A DNA stretch of 64,000 bases from Paramecium sonneborni (lineage: Eukaryota; Ciliophora; Oligohymenophorea; Peniculida; Parameciidae), in NCBI GenBank assembly GCA_905182985.1, contig CAJJDN010000013.1:235441-299440 (forward strand). The letters are read 5' to 3'. This document shows, one piece after another, positions 13,804-25,985 of the stretch; position 1 is the first letter of the stretch, and each line of letters opens with the position of its first letter. The notes beneath the pieces were generated by a model that saw nothing but the letters and a program-made list of their open reading frames with translations, was not told where the DNA came from and ran no database searches. The position numbers and the translations under genes are program-made.

Positions 13804-14985
13804 GTTTTTGAAAATATGTCTTTAACACAGTTGTATTAGCATTAATGAAATTAGCCGAATGCACGAATCTTTAATTTTTTACTCATTGTTTTGTAATCAT
13901 GAACACATTTAAGAATTTTTAAATCTTAAGTATCGACATTCTAACCAAACATTAATTTTATTATATCAATTAAATTTATACAATTTTCATTCTCTCTATC
14001 TACTTAATTTTTCTAATTTTCCATTATCATTTCTTTAAATTTAATAAAATTGTGCTTCTAGATTCAGATTCGATAATAGATTCAGATTTTTTAATTTTAG
14101 AAAAAAATATATTTATCAAATTAACAACTATTAACATTCAGTCTCTATTATAAAAAATAATTGTCAATAATTTATCTTTGGCAAATAGGATATCTACTCC
14201 TTAGACAAAGATGTTAATTTATTCAATTCTGCCTATATATTAATTTCATTATCTGATTTGCTTATCTTTCTTCTAAACTATTCAATTATATATTAATTCT
14301 TTGCATCAATAGTTTTATAATCCTGATGTGATAATTATAATAGTTTCTAAAATATATTCCAAACCAACTATTACTCTTTCTTTATCTCATATTATTAATC
14401 ATTAATTATTGATCTTAAATCTTACAACTCACTTTTCAGATCATCTTTCTCCTACTTGATATATTCCATCAAAACTATAACCTTTAAACTTATCATTTCA
14501 AGTAATTCATTAACTGATGGTCTTTTATCCTCTTCCTTCTAAAGACACAATTCAACAATATTCATCAACTCATTCTTATATATACCTTAATTGATTGACT
14601 CATATTCTAATTATACTATCTTCCTTTCTAGCATCAACGGATTTGCTGATTAAAATGCAGGATTTTATTAAAGCACCTCATATAAGATACATCCCAAATC
14701 CCAAACATCTACTTTCTCAGAATATGCCTTAGAGAAGCTAAATATCTCAATAGACGAAATGTATATATTTAAAACTCCAATATTGCTTTGGGATAATCTT
14801 TTTGATTAATATCAATGAACTTTAATTATTTAACCCTATGAGGATGACACATAAATACAAGGTTAATTATTTTTTCTAATTTTAAATTAGAAAATACATA
14901 ATCCTTTCTAAATAATTTTCGATGTTAATTCATCATCAAGAGTCAACTAACCAAAAATATTTATAACTGTAGTAACAATCATGTA
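13804..14985. repeat. Second copy of 1,182-bp direct repeat beside an N
   Basis: Same sequence as 12621-13802. This copy carries the kinase-like 3' half of the gene starting at 15881 and a cut 5' fragment of the twin-CX3C gene (14030 down to 13804). Joining 12620 to 13804, after dropping one copy, gives a continuous and sensible gene order. Confidence 0.9.
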
Positions 14986-15881
14986 TTCTTGATTATCTAA
15001 ATTTTATAGAAAAATTTCCACAATTCCATATAACTTATAAAATTTTAATAATTTCTTACTTTGAGATCAGAATAATTCTTACTCTCAGAGGAAATTCTCA
15101 TTAATAAATTTAAGAGAGGTATCTTAATTTCTAATTTATCATTGTCCTTCTTTTCTATTTCTTATATTACTGTTGCCATTCCAGTAAGCTTGCGAAAGTT
15201 TTCACTAAATTGATAAAAATCTAAGAGTTTTGTAATTGGAAGTCTATTTCTTTAACTCTAAATCACTGTTTTCAAGCAATACTAGCATCTTACCAACATA
15301 ATAAAGGGATGAAACTTCAGATTAAATTAATTATCCATCTATTTCCATACCTAATTTTATGTAATCCAAAAGACTTAATTTTAAATCTTTATTTGAAGAT
15401 GTCATAAGATCTAAAAGGGAATGTACGTATTTAGAATTAAAGTTTTGAAGTAGCTATTATAGATTTATAAAAAAAAAAATACCTCGTTGTTGGAATAAAT
15501 CAATCGTTTCTAAATACTTAAGTTTTCTATTTGCATCATGGCAAAAGATTGTGAAGTTTATTTTTGATGATTTACATTAAATTTAGCAAAACTATAAATT
15601 CTTAATTTTAAACATTTAGAGGAACATCTTAAGATCTTGTAAATAATCTGAGAATTTAGAATAATTTAAATTTAAATTCTTTGTTTTCTTATTCAACAAT
15701 GATCATCTATAATGCATTCAAGATTGTTGTAAATAATTTCAGATATTCTTTTTGAAACGATTGTCATTTTTCATTCCCTTAAAGAAACTTATTTACAGAA
15801 ATATAGCAGCTTTATTATGTGATTGTAGATTATACTTTGAAAATCCTTTATATTCAATTGATCAATGATGCTATTCATCAT
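14164..15881 (-). pseudogene. Helical-repeat protein joined to a kinase C-lobe, with frame breaks
   Basis: The N-terminal half, from the ATG at 15881, reads as helical repeat sequence of armadillo/HEAT character (for example LYGIVEIFLQNLDNQEYM and IKIPLLNLLMRISSE). It is followed in the last third by a kinase C-lobe: YSEKVDVWDLGCILYEV, then KEEDKRPSVNELLEM and a coiled coil. No normal N-lobe or HRD/DFG precedes it; only a weak LKFIDIN/SKRLSQSN stretch may be a degenerate catalytic segment. At least two single-base frame shifts, each in an A run (near 15247 and 14800), are needed to connect the frames, besides ordinary 22-29 nt introns. Either a pseudokinase gene with sequencing errors or a decayed gene. 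Its start is only 38 bp from the divergent MORN gene. Confidence 0.45.
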
Positions 15882-15919
15882 TTTAAATTATTAAATGTTT
15901 TATAAAAATAAAATTAACG

Positions 15920-16982
15920 ATGTTATTAAAAGAGAGAGGCTATTATTGGAGCAATGGCTCTTTTTATTATGGATAATGGTTGGATAATAAAATAAATGGA
16001 GTTGGGTTATTCATTAATAATGATTATATTATAGTTGGTCAATTTAGCAATGGACTTTTGTAAGGATATTGCTAACTTATTTATTCTAATAAGTTTAAGT
16101 ATTGCAAATATGAGAATGGTTAACAAATAGGATTAATAAAGTATGAATACTTTAATGGAGAAACAATTGTGGACAATACTTAGAAATAGGATTAAGAAGA
16201 ATTAGACATTATAAATAAATTAAATAGTTCCTACTTTGTAATGATATTAAATAAACTAGTTAATATTGTTAAAAACATAACTCAAGAATTGGAAATTAAT
16301 CGATGAAACACAACTTTTCTTTAGCACTCTTATAAATTAAAATGAAAATAGAAGAATTGGAGTATTATATGATATCAAATAAAATAAATTTGAATTTGGT
16401 TACTTTCTCAACTAAGAATTAGATGGTAAGGGAGGCATCATTTTTGAGTCAGGAGACAAATATATCGGAGATTTCAAAAATGGATAATTAAATGGAATTG
16501 GAATTTTCTTTAATAAATCTGAAAATCAATACACTTAGAGTCGATTCAATAATAACGAGATAGTTGAAATTATTAAATAGTCAAAGGATCCAATTTCATT
16601 AAGAAATTAATGGCATTAAATTGCTTTACCAGAATTGATATGCAAAAATCAATTCACCCCAATAAAGTAAACTAATTACTACTCGACGAAAAATTTCAGT
16701 AGTAAATTATCAAAATCCATCAGTCCCATGAGACCTACAATATCAGTTAAAAAATAAGCTATGTATTCTTAGATTAAAAATTATCCAAATATGGAATACA
16801 AGTTTGGTTCAATACAAAGTCATTTTGGAAAAGATGATTTGAACATAATAAAGCCGTATAGGAGCAAATAAATAAATAGTTATATAAAGTAGAGTATGAG
16901 GGTTGACGATTAAAGTATTAGATAATTACATTAATAACTATTTGATGATGAGTAAAATAAATTTAAGTTATTTCATAATTGA
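15920..16982 (+). CDS. MORN-repeat protein, second in window
   Basis: About 345 residues with one 22-nt intron (GTAATGATATTAAATAAACTAG, near 16239-16260). MORN units occur near the N-terminus (GYYWSNGSFYYGQWLDNKINGVGLF) and in the middle (FEFGYFLNQELDGKGG and KYIGDFKNGQLNGIG). The last 150 residues are basic and Ser/Lys-rich without a domain, including a run with SKSISPMRPTISVKK that could be a regulatory or microtubule-binding tail. It differs from the MORN protein at 2091 in layout, so the two are not recent duplicates. It shares a 38-bp divergent start region with the gene at 15881. Confidence 0.8.
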
Positions 16983-17028
16983 TTGTTTTTTTGTATATAA
17001 ATAATTTATATAAATATCTTAAACAAAA

Positions 17029-19800
17029 ATGTCAGGTTTATAAAAGTAGGTATCTGGTAGTGAATCAAAGACTTTAATGTCTAGGAAATCATTTTGTGGG
17101 TCGAATTCAAACATGAATTAACTCTTTAGACCAGAATTTGGGTCAACACAGAGTTTAGCAAATCATGAAAAATTGTGGCATTTGATGTAAAATTACTTAC
17201 CTTCTGATAAGAAAAGGTATATGATAAAATAAAAATATAAGTATATAGGAGTAAATAGTGAATCATGTGGAATTTTCTTTAGCTAGAACCCGATTTGATT
17301 TTCATTAAGTTCATTGTTATTAGGCTGTATCTCACTCAATAAGAGATAGATTGATAGAAAGTTTCAATGACACTTAATTGTATTTTCATGAGTAGGATTG
17401 TAAAAGAGTGTATTATTTATCGATTGAATTTCTAATTGGAAGATGCCTATAAAATGCAGTAGGAAATCTTGGACTATAAGATTCTTATACTGAGGCAGTA
17501 TAAGAGTTGGGTTATAAATTGGAAGACTTATATGATGAGGAAGTAGATCCAGCATTAGGGAATGGTGGATTGGGGTAATTAATAAATAAATTTGAAGTCG
17601 TTTAGCAGCATGTTTTTTGGATTCTTTGGCAACATTGAATTATCCAGCATTTGGTTATGGAATTAGATATAGTTATGGAATATTTAAATAATTGATTTAA
17701 AATGGATAATAAGTGGAAGCACCAGATTATTGGTTGGAGAAAGGTAATCCTTGGGAAATAGAAAGATTGGATGTTTAATATCCAGTTAAATTTTATGGAA
17801 AAGTAGTAAAAAGACATGAGAATGGTTAAGAGAAATCTTTATGGGAGGCAGGAGTATAATAATCAAATAAATATAATAGGAAACTATAGTAGCTAGAGCT
17901 TATGATACTCCAATTCCTGGATATATGACATTTAATACTATAGCATTAAGATTATGGAGATCTGTACCAGCAAATGAATTTGATTTTACTAGTTTTAATG
18001 AAGGAGATTATTTCAAATCATTGGAAGCAAGAGAAAAAGCAGAATATATAACATCAGTTTTATATCCAAATGATAATTCATATGCTGGAAAAGAATTAAG
18101 ACTTAAATAAGAATATTTATTAGTGAGTGCAACACTTCAAGATATTTTGAGAAGATTTAAAAAAGTAAGAAGAGATTGGTCAACATTACCAGAAAAGGTA
18201 GCCATATAATTAAATGATACTCATCCTTCTTTAGCTATTGTAGAATTATTAAGAATTTTGATTGATCAAGAAGGAATGACTCATGCAAATGCTTGGGAAA
18301 TCGTATCAAAGACATTTGGTTACACTAATCATACAGTTTTACCTGAAGCATTAGAGAAATGGGGTGTTGATTTGTTGGGTAGTTTGTTACCTAGACATCT
18401 TGAGATTATATATTATGTGAACATGATCTTTCTGAATAAAGTAAGTGCAAAATTCCCAGGAGATGCACATAAGTTATCAATGCTTTCCCTAATAGAAGAA
18501 GGTCCAATAAAAAAGATAAGAATGGCCAATCTTTCTATAATAGGATCTCATATGGTGAATGGTGTTGCAAGGATTCATTCAGATTTATTGAAAAGTGATT
18601 TATTTAAAGATCATTATGAAATGAGACCTAAGAAATTCATTAATATAACAAATGGTGTAGCTCCTAGAAGATGGCTTAGATCATGTAATTAATAATTAGC
18701 TAAATTGTATGACGAATGGTTAGGTACAGATGAATGGGTTCTTAATATGGATTTATTAAAAAATTTAGAAGATAAATGCGAAGATTAATTAGCTTTAATA
18801 TAATTTATGAAAGTTAAGAGGAATAATAAATTAAGACTAATAAAATGGGTTAGATAATATTGTAATGTTGAAGTTAATGCTGATACATTATTTGATATAT
18901 AAGTTAAAAGAATCCATGAATATAAAAGATAATTCATGAACATATTATATGTTATATATAGATATCTTTTATTAAAAGATACTCCTACTGAAGGTAGAAG
19001 AAAGTTTGCTCCTCGAACTGTATTTTTTGGAGGAAAAGCAGCTCCTGGTTATTTGAATGCAAAACGAATTATAAAACTTATAAATTCAGTTGCTGAAGTT
19101 ATAAATCATGATTTAGATACTAATCACTACTTAAAAGTAGTATTTTTACCAAATTATAATGTATCATCAGCTGAAATTATAATTCCAGCATCTGATATTT
19201 CATAACACATATCTACTGCAGGTACGGAAGCTTCTGGAACATCCAACATGAAATTCGTTATGAATGGTGGAATTATTCTAGGTACATGGGATGGAGCAAA
19301 TATCGAAATTGCTGAAGAAGTTGGACTTGATAATATTTTTATTTTCGGAGCTAGAGTTGAAGAAGTTGGAAAATTAATAGATAATATGAAAAATTCGGAT
19401 CCTTTTCAATATATATAAAAACCATTATGGAATGTTATCTAAACTATTAGATCTGGTATATTTGGACATGATCATCATGGATTATTAGATTCTATTACTA
19501 ATAGAAATGATTTCTATTTAGTTGCACATGATTTCTATCATTATGCATAAGCACAAATAAAAGTAATTTATTAATTCTATTTTTTCAGATTGATCAATTA
19601 TATTAAGATAAAATCTCATGGGCTAAAAAAGCCTTCTGTAATTCTATAAGATCTGGTAAATTTAGTAGTGATAGAACTATTCATGAATATGCATAAAAAA
19701 TTTGGTATTCTCATTTATTTTAACATTTAGGAATATTAAACCTATTGTTGTACCATAACCTACAGCTAATAAATAGGATAGATTTAAAATCTAAAAATGA
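17029..19800 (+). CDS. Glycogen phosphorylase
   Basis: Releases glucose-1-phosphate from glycogen, using pyridoxal phosphate. The protein aligns along its whole length with eukaryotic phosphorylases: [84 protein letters not shown]-like, [32 protein letters not shown] and [16 protein letters not shown], which contains the lysine that binds PLP. Introns of about 25 nt are seen, for example the 26-nt one (GTATTCTC..ATTTAG) before the last exon, which ends at TGA 19798-19800. Length is about 880 residues. A Ser-rich N-terminal extension of about 30 residues precedes the conserved core, and phosphorylation there would be in line with the family, though no clear regulatory site was confirmed. Confidence 0.96.
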
Positions 19801-19831
19801 ATAATTTTTATTAAAAACATACAATATTATT

Positions 19832-22450
19832 ATGATCAATGAATTCTTATACATTACATATCAATGGTGTGGAAATCAACATTCAATTATTTAAGGATAT
19901 GTCTTATGTGATGATTACATATCTGAATGCAAAAATTATACTTAATAATTTAATGGTCCTGCAACATTCTCAGATGAAAACTTTAAAATAATGGCAGCAA
20001 AATTAGAAAATTATGTATTAATAATCATTTTTTCTAAAACCTTTTTGATTGATCCATCTAAATGCTCCTTTTTAATATCAACTAACAATTAAACTCTACC
20101 CTACTACCCTAAGTAAATGAGCTATAGATTAGATCCATTAGAAAATTATAAAATCACTCTTTTTAATTTTTAAAACAAATACAATTTAAGAGAATAAATT
20201 TATCTTAATACTTTTGAAAGATAAGTCACAACTGGATCACTTATACCAATACTCATTTGCCCAAAATAATTATTATCAAATATTTGGGAATACTTTATTG
20301 AATAGAATTGTTATGTTGACACACTGGAAGAATTATAAGAAGCGTTAATGATGTCATAAAGATAAGTCTAACTTGGAAACGCTATTATAGCAAATACTTT
20401 GATAAATGGATGTGCCCTTTTTTAAAAATACATTTAAATTAAACCTAAGTTTTCTAGAAAAGAAATAGAATCTGATATCATGAATTTAACATTTAGTGAT
20501 TTAGAACATTCAATTTCATAATTTAAAGGTATGCCCATAATTATTAGTTAAAATGGTAGATTTGTATAATAATTAATGATTTTAGTTAAAAATATGATAT
20601 CATAATTTTTTATTTTTATTGAAGAAACAATAGATTTATTATTAGAAAATGATTTCGATTCTTAAGAATTAAATTATGTACTTGAAGGTTAAATTGAAAA
20701 TTAAGTAGGTAAATTTACAATTCAAATGCATGAATTTGCATTAATAGAATAAGCAGATTTTATTATTCTGTTTGAAAAAATAAAAGAAACAATTTTCGAT
20801 ATTCATAAGGATATAGAGTTATTTATAATTACAACATCAAAATTTGTAAATGATTAGATGCAAAAAGTTAATTAAATATTTTAAGATTATCCTGCTTTAG
20901 CCAACGTTAGGACATTTTAAGCAATTTAAACAGATGCATCATAACACATTGTGAAAGAACTTTAAAATTATTATTTAATTGAAAAATCAAATTTTTGGAG
21001 ACCAGAGTTCAACAATCCTTTTGAATTCACAAAAAAAATTTTGATATCCTATTTAGAATATAAAGAAGAAAAAATGAATAATCCAGCAAAAACAACAGAT
21101 TTTTTTACTTCTTTAATCAGAATGGGATTGGATCCAAAAATGCCAATATAAACAATACAAATTATAGTCAATAAAAATGATCGAGATTTTGTGAAAGATA
21201 AAGATTCACTTTTAATTGAAAAGATCAATATAATAACAAGGGGAAAGCGTTCTGCATTCAAAATATATTTAGAAAGTAAAGAATAAATAGTATTGTATAT
21301 GATAAAACATTAAGTAATAATTGTTTCATTTGATTATTTTAATTAAGGTTTATGGACAGAGATTGAGAAATTTTAAAATTTAAATATGAAATTATCTTAA
21401 GGAGTATAATATATTTTAGAAACAAATATAGAATATGTAAAAAATATAAAATTATATGAATAAGAAATATGTGGATATTAAATTGATTAAAATGGATAAT
21501 CAAATTTATTAATGAATTTTTCAATGAATATGGATGAATAATTAAAAATAATAAAGAAATAATTTTGTAATAAAATAGATAAAGCATAAAAAGGAGGCGC
21601 TCCTTAACCTACTGATCCAACAATTTTAGCAGCAGGAGCAATAGGATCAGGAATAGGTATATTTATAGTTGATTGTCTTGATGATAATATATCATGGTAA
21701 AAAAAATTATAAAGAGCAGGTTATGGAACAGCTGAAACAACAGCTTTTGCAGCTCTTTCAATGAATTTACCATTTGTTGGTTTTTTAGTAGGATAAACAT
21801 TTCTATTTTATTCTGTTCATAAAGTATTTTCAAATAAAGTGTTAAGTATGTAAAATAAATTAAAAAACATGGGCCATTTAGGAGTAAAAACATCAATGGG
21901 AATAGGATCAGCTGTTGCTGGATAAATATTAATACCTGTTCCTGTATTAGGAGCACTTATAGGTAGTGTTGTAGGTGGAGTTGGTGTAGGATTATATCAT
22001 AAATTTATAGTACCTTCAACTAGAAATTCATTATTAGGTATTATCAATAGATTAGAATAATTTATTTAACCTACTGGATAATTAAAATATGAAAAATAAG
22101 TTATTAAAATGATGAAAATTAATCCTACACATTTTTTTGAAAATCAACCACAAACTCTTGATTGTTCTGATTGGTTAACTCTTATTTCAATTAATTTAGT
22201 TAATGAAGTAGCTTATTTGTATGAAATGTAATGGGATGAATAAAGAAAAAAACTATTAGAAAAAGAAGATAATGCCTAAAAAATAGAATAAATTATTAAT
22301 TTAGAAAATGAGGAGGATAAATTAGTAGAAAAACTATGCAAATGGGAAATTTGTAGACATTATATTTATAAAGAAAATATTTCAACTTTTAAATATGCAA
22401 AATAAGTTGGTATATTTGTAGCAGGCATGATTTCAAACTTTAAAATCTGA
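19832..22450 (+). CDS. 872-residue protein with glycine-zipper hydrophobic region (unknown)
   Basis: One intron-free frame of 873 codons from ATG 19832 to TGA 22448-22450, unusual for this window, where most genes have introns. Residues 1 to about 580 are soluble, mixed helix and strand, with no motif recognised. Residues about 590-740 are strikingly Gly/Ala/Val-rich: ILAAGAIGSGIGIFIVDC, then ALSMNLPFVGFLVGQ, and a zipper of small residues in GIGSAVAGQILIPVPVLGALIGSVVGGVGVG. Such GxxxG series pack helices within membranes or form pore-like or membrane-deforming assemblies. The C-terminal 130 residues are charged and helical. It sits 31 bp after glycogen phosphorylase on the same strand. Function unknown. 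Confidence 0.8.
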
Positions 22451-22489
22451 TTATTTTGATAAAAAAAAATTCATTAATTTATTAAAAAT

Positions 22490-22560
22490 TTATTTTATGA
22501 TGATTATCACAAATGGTGACAATTCTTCATGGACTTTAGTCATAGTTACACTGATTAATT
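22490..22560 (+). ncRNA. C/D box snoRNA candidate, guide to LSU rRNA helix 69
   Basis: A perfect box C (ATGATGA, 22497-22503) and box D (CTGA, 22551-22554) are 47 nt apart. Just upstream of box D, bases 22538-22549 (AGTCATAGTTAC) are perfectly complementary to the near-universal large-subunit rRNA sequence GUAACUAUGACU of helix 69. By the D+5 rule the methylated base would be the second A of GUAAC, the site known in yeast 25S as Am2256, guided by snR63. It lies in the 214-bp gap between two plus-strand genes. The terminal stem is weak (AATT type), so ends are approximate. Expression is not shown. Confidence 0.7.
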
Positions 22561-22569
22561 AAACTATAT

Positions 22570-22642
22570 TCTTATGATGTAAAATCACGTACGGTCTGCT
22601 GAAAATTCATGCGGATATTACGAAAACCCATTACTGATTATA
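22570..22642 (+). ncRNA. Second possible C/D snoRNA, tandem to the first
   Basis: Downstream of the helix-69 snoRNA come a near-consensus box C (ATGATGT, 22574-22580), an internal CTGA (22599-22602) and a terminal CTGA (22634-22637), with unusually GC-rich sequence between. The segment upstream of the internal CTGA (ACGGTCTG) is complementary to part of the conserved rRNA run AGACCGU, but an extra base breaks the longer match, so no target is claimed. Confidence 0.35.
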
Positions 22643-22664
22643 TATATATTATAATAATAATTTA

Positions 22665-23342
22665 ATGAACTTAGACCCTAACGAATTATCAAAATGGAAT
22701 TGTATTCTTGAACCTAAGACTAATGGAATTAATACTTATAGTGGACTATATATAGGAGATATTGATTGTGCTAAAGATCAATATTTGCTATAAAAATTAC
22801 AAATACGTGCTGTTTTAAGTGTAATTGATTATCCTGAAATTAATTTACCTGAATCTTACATTCATTCCAAAATATCAATTCCTGATTCAGAAGATTAATC
22901 ATTACTTGATCATTTTCCTATGTGTTTTGATTTTATTGATGAAAATAGAAAACATACAAATGTTATGGTTCATTGTTATGCTGGAATTTCTAGAAGTGCA
23001 ACAATTATTTTAGGTTATTTAATGTAACATTTTGAATGGAATTTTGATAGAGCCTATTAAATATTATGGTGTTTGAGAAAATAGATTTAACCTAATGAAG
23101 GCTTTATTAAATAATTAAGAGTATATGAATAAATTTAAAAAAAATAACAAAATATAGAGAATTTTGATTATAAGAAGACCAACAATAATTAATAATAAGA
23201 AAATAGACAAAATTAGTTTTTAAAATAAATTGAATAAGAAATTGAAGAAAGACAAAAGAATCTTGAAATACTAAAACAAAAATACAAATAAATTTAAAAT
23301 ACTAAATTGATATCATAAGAATAATCCAAAATTGTTTTGTGA
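22665..23342 (+). CDS. Dual-specificity protein phosphatase
   Basis: 225-residue intron-free frame. The catalytic loop HCYAGISRSATIILGYLM fits the Cys-x5-Arg signature of dual-specificity phosphatases with nucleophile Cys104 and Arg110; Asp74 in SIPDSEDQ is well placed as general acid. The domain covers residues about 20-155, beginning at GLYIGDIDCAKD. The last 65 residues are a Gln/Glu/Lys-rich coiled coil (KQIEQEIEERQKNLEILKQKYKQ) that may mediate oligomerisation. Its size and lack of extra domains match small atypical DSPs that remove phosphate from Tyr and Ser/Thr; the substrate is unknown. It is followed 72 bp later by a kinase gene on the same strand. Confidence 0.92.
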
Positions 23343-23414
23343 TATTATACTAAATATATATAATCAAATATTTTTTTATAGAGAAATGTTATCGTTTAAT
23401 TTTATTAATATAAA

Positions 23415-24849
23415 ATGTAAAAAATTGTTGGAAAATATTCTTTCAATATGAATCATCTAATTGGAAGAGGGGCATATGGAAATGTTTATAAAGGAACATC
23501 AAATGATGGAATGCCTGTTGCAATTAAAGTGATTGATAGAAGAATGATTAATCAAGTAACGTATATAAAATTACAAAATAGACTAATACATAACAACTAA
23601 TAAATGAAATTAGATCAATGAAGTAACTTAATCATAAAAATATTGTTAAATTTTTAGATTTCTATGAAACTCAAAACAATTTTTATATTATATCAGAATA
23701 TTGCAATGGTGGTGATTTAAGAGACATAATAAAAAGAGGAAAATTAGACTCAAAATCTGTAATCAATATTCTAAGACAAATCTTAAATGGGTATTTAATG
23801 TAATCTAATTAAGTTATTATTCACTTTATCAAAATTCAATAATACACAGAGATTTAAAACCAGCTAATATACTCTTGCATAATGGAATCCCTAAACTAGC
23901 AGATTTTGGATTTGCTAAAAAAATTGATTTTGAAAATGATTTAATGACAAGTATTGCTGGTACTCCTCTCTACATGGCTCCTTAAGTTATTTTAAGATAA
24001 CCTTACACATCAAAATGTGATATCTGGTCTCTTGGCATGATTTTATATGAATTACTATTCTAAAAAACTCCAATAATTGCTGACAATATAATTTAATTGT
24101 AGGAAAAAATTTGTAAACCTATTGTTGTACCTCAATTAGATAATTCTTAATTATAATAATTAATTTAAGGATGTTTATAAATTAATGAAGAAAATAGAAT
24201 TAATTGGGATGAAATTTATTAGAATCCACTTATTTAAGAGTAAGATTAATAAAAAAGGCAATTTGCTGGAGTATTAGTAGAAGTGGAGCCTGAATAAACA
24301 GATTATAGAAAATTCCTTATAACAAATTATTTGTAGATTGAATTTGAAGCTAATCAAAGAATATATTTAAATTAACTTAATTTTGCAAGAAGTGCATTTA
24401 ATTTTAGTTTTTATATCTAAAAATTTGAATAATCATTTTTAGATTTAGCTTAAAAATTAAGATGTTTTTCATTTAATTGGCTCCTTTAACTAGAAAATTC
24501 AAAATTTTTAAAAGAATAATAAAAGTTTCTTAGTGATGAAAGGGGATAGTTTTGTTTAAATCAATTAAAATAGATGAAATAAGCTTTTATTGATAATACT
24601 CCTGAGAATATTTAATCAATTACTTTTAATACGATAAATTTGATAGAATTACTTGAAGAATACTTTTCAAATTTTTCTGTTAATTTATAATCTTTGAACA
24701 GACATTAATTATTAGCTACATATATGATAAAATATTTATCAAAAACATTAAAAATAGTGAGATTGAATGAATGCTTTTATGTAGCAGATCTTTAAGATAT
24801 TTAAAAATTTTCAGATAAAGAAATTATTTAAAGGATTTTAGAACCTTGA
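23415..24849 (+). CDS. Ser/Thr protein kinase, ULK/ATG1-like
   Basis: Kinase domain at the N-terminus: glycine loop LIGRGAYGNVYKG, VAIKV lysine, hinge NFYIISEYCNGGDL, catalytic loop IIHRDLKPANILLH, LADFGFAKK and a GTPLYMAPQ activation segment, so all key residues for catalysis are present. At least two short introns interrupt it (26 nt near 23552, and one near 23790 before the catalytic loop). After the kinase (about residue 260) come roughly 200 residues of helical sequence with no recognised domain, rich in Phe, Leu and Gln. The EYCNGGDLRDII and HRDLKPANILL wording is closest to ULK/ATG1 kinases, which also carry helical C-terminal regions, but an autophagy role is inference. Confidence 0.85.
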
Positions 24850-24930
24850 TTTCAAAAAAATAATTTTATTATAATTTATTATATTATTGATTAAATAATT
24901 ATTTATTTTATTTTATAATTTACAAATAAA

Positions 24931-25861
24931 ATGTAAAAAACATTTGCTATGGATGTTCGAAATATTGGAGGTTTACGTGCAACAGCTGATCATCTTTATA
25001 AACATCAAATTGCTGTTTAAAATGCAAAGCCATCTTTAAATATAAAGCCTCCAAAGCCTGTATGATTATTTATCATGAAAGCCTTTAGATTAAAAATAGA
25101 GATAAGAGAGTAAATACAATTCTGAAGATGATTTTAATAATGTATTAAAAACATTTAAAGCTGTTGTCTAAACAAAAAAAATGTAAAATTTTTAATTTAT
25201 TTAAGTTTAGGATTGACAACGATTAGCCATTTATGAAAAAAAGAACTCCAAATAATAAAAATAAAAAAGAAAAATTTGAATAATATGAGCATGAAATGAA
25301 TATTAAAGCTTAGAAAAGAAGAATAGGAAGTGCTGGTTCTATGTAAGAAAGAAAAAAGAATTATTTTGATCCTGTAGCACATCCTCCTGTTTTTTTTAGA
25401 AGGGAAGGTCAAAATTTATCAAATTGTCGACTAGATAATTTGATGTAATATATTGTAATTTATTTTATAATAATTCTAAAGTCTAAAGAATAATAGTCAG
25501 GAGAAAAAATAAATTTAAGTGCATCTATGAAGAAATGGTAAAGAGCTAAATCTCCAAATAAAAAATCAAAAATAAAAATAAATTAATTTGTTGAAGTGGG
25601 AGAAAAATAAGATGGAGAATTTGTTTATGATTTACCTAAATTAAAAGGTTAAGAAAAAAAAGATTATTATGAATTAAAAAAAGAACTAATAAGTATGATA
25701 AATTTATAATTTTAGTGATAATATTCAAACATAGAATCTATAAAAGTGAAGATTTAGAGGCTTTATTTGGTAGATTATTAATACATAATCCATCATTACA
25801 TATGATTTGGATTGAAGATATCTTCAATGAAATAAGAGAAGAGTTTCTTGATTTTGAATGA
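24931..25861 (+). CDS. Conserved-looking ciliate protein, unknown
   Basis: About 265 residues spread over several exons. Introns of 29 nt (GTATGATTATT..CCTTTAG), 22 nt (GTTTAGG..GATTAG), about 27 nt (near 25455) and 23 nt (GTATGATAAATTT..TTTTAG) restore the frame. The N-terminal part is basic with Lys/Asn-rich low-complexity sequence. The C-terminal 60 residues are compact and well ordered: KKDYYELKKEL, SEDLEALFGRLLIHNPSLHMIWIEDIFNEIREEF. That segment looks like a conserved helical domain, but no family could be named. The end at 25861 is supported by the acidic stop-proximal sequence LDFE. The gap to the next gene is 124 bp. Confidence 0.65.
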
Positions 25862-25985
25862 AACATATATTCAAGAACCAAAATTGAAACTATACTAATA
25901 ATAATATTAATTTCATTCTTATAATTTATTTTTTTAGCATTTTAACAATTCAGCTTTGTTTATTAATTACTGAATAAAAAATATA

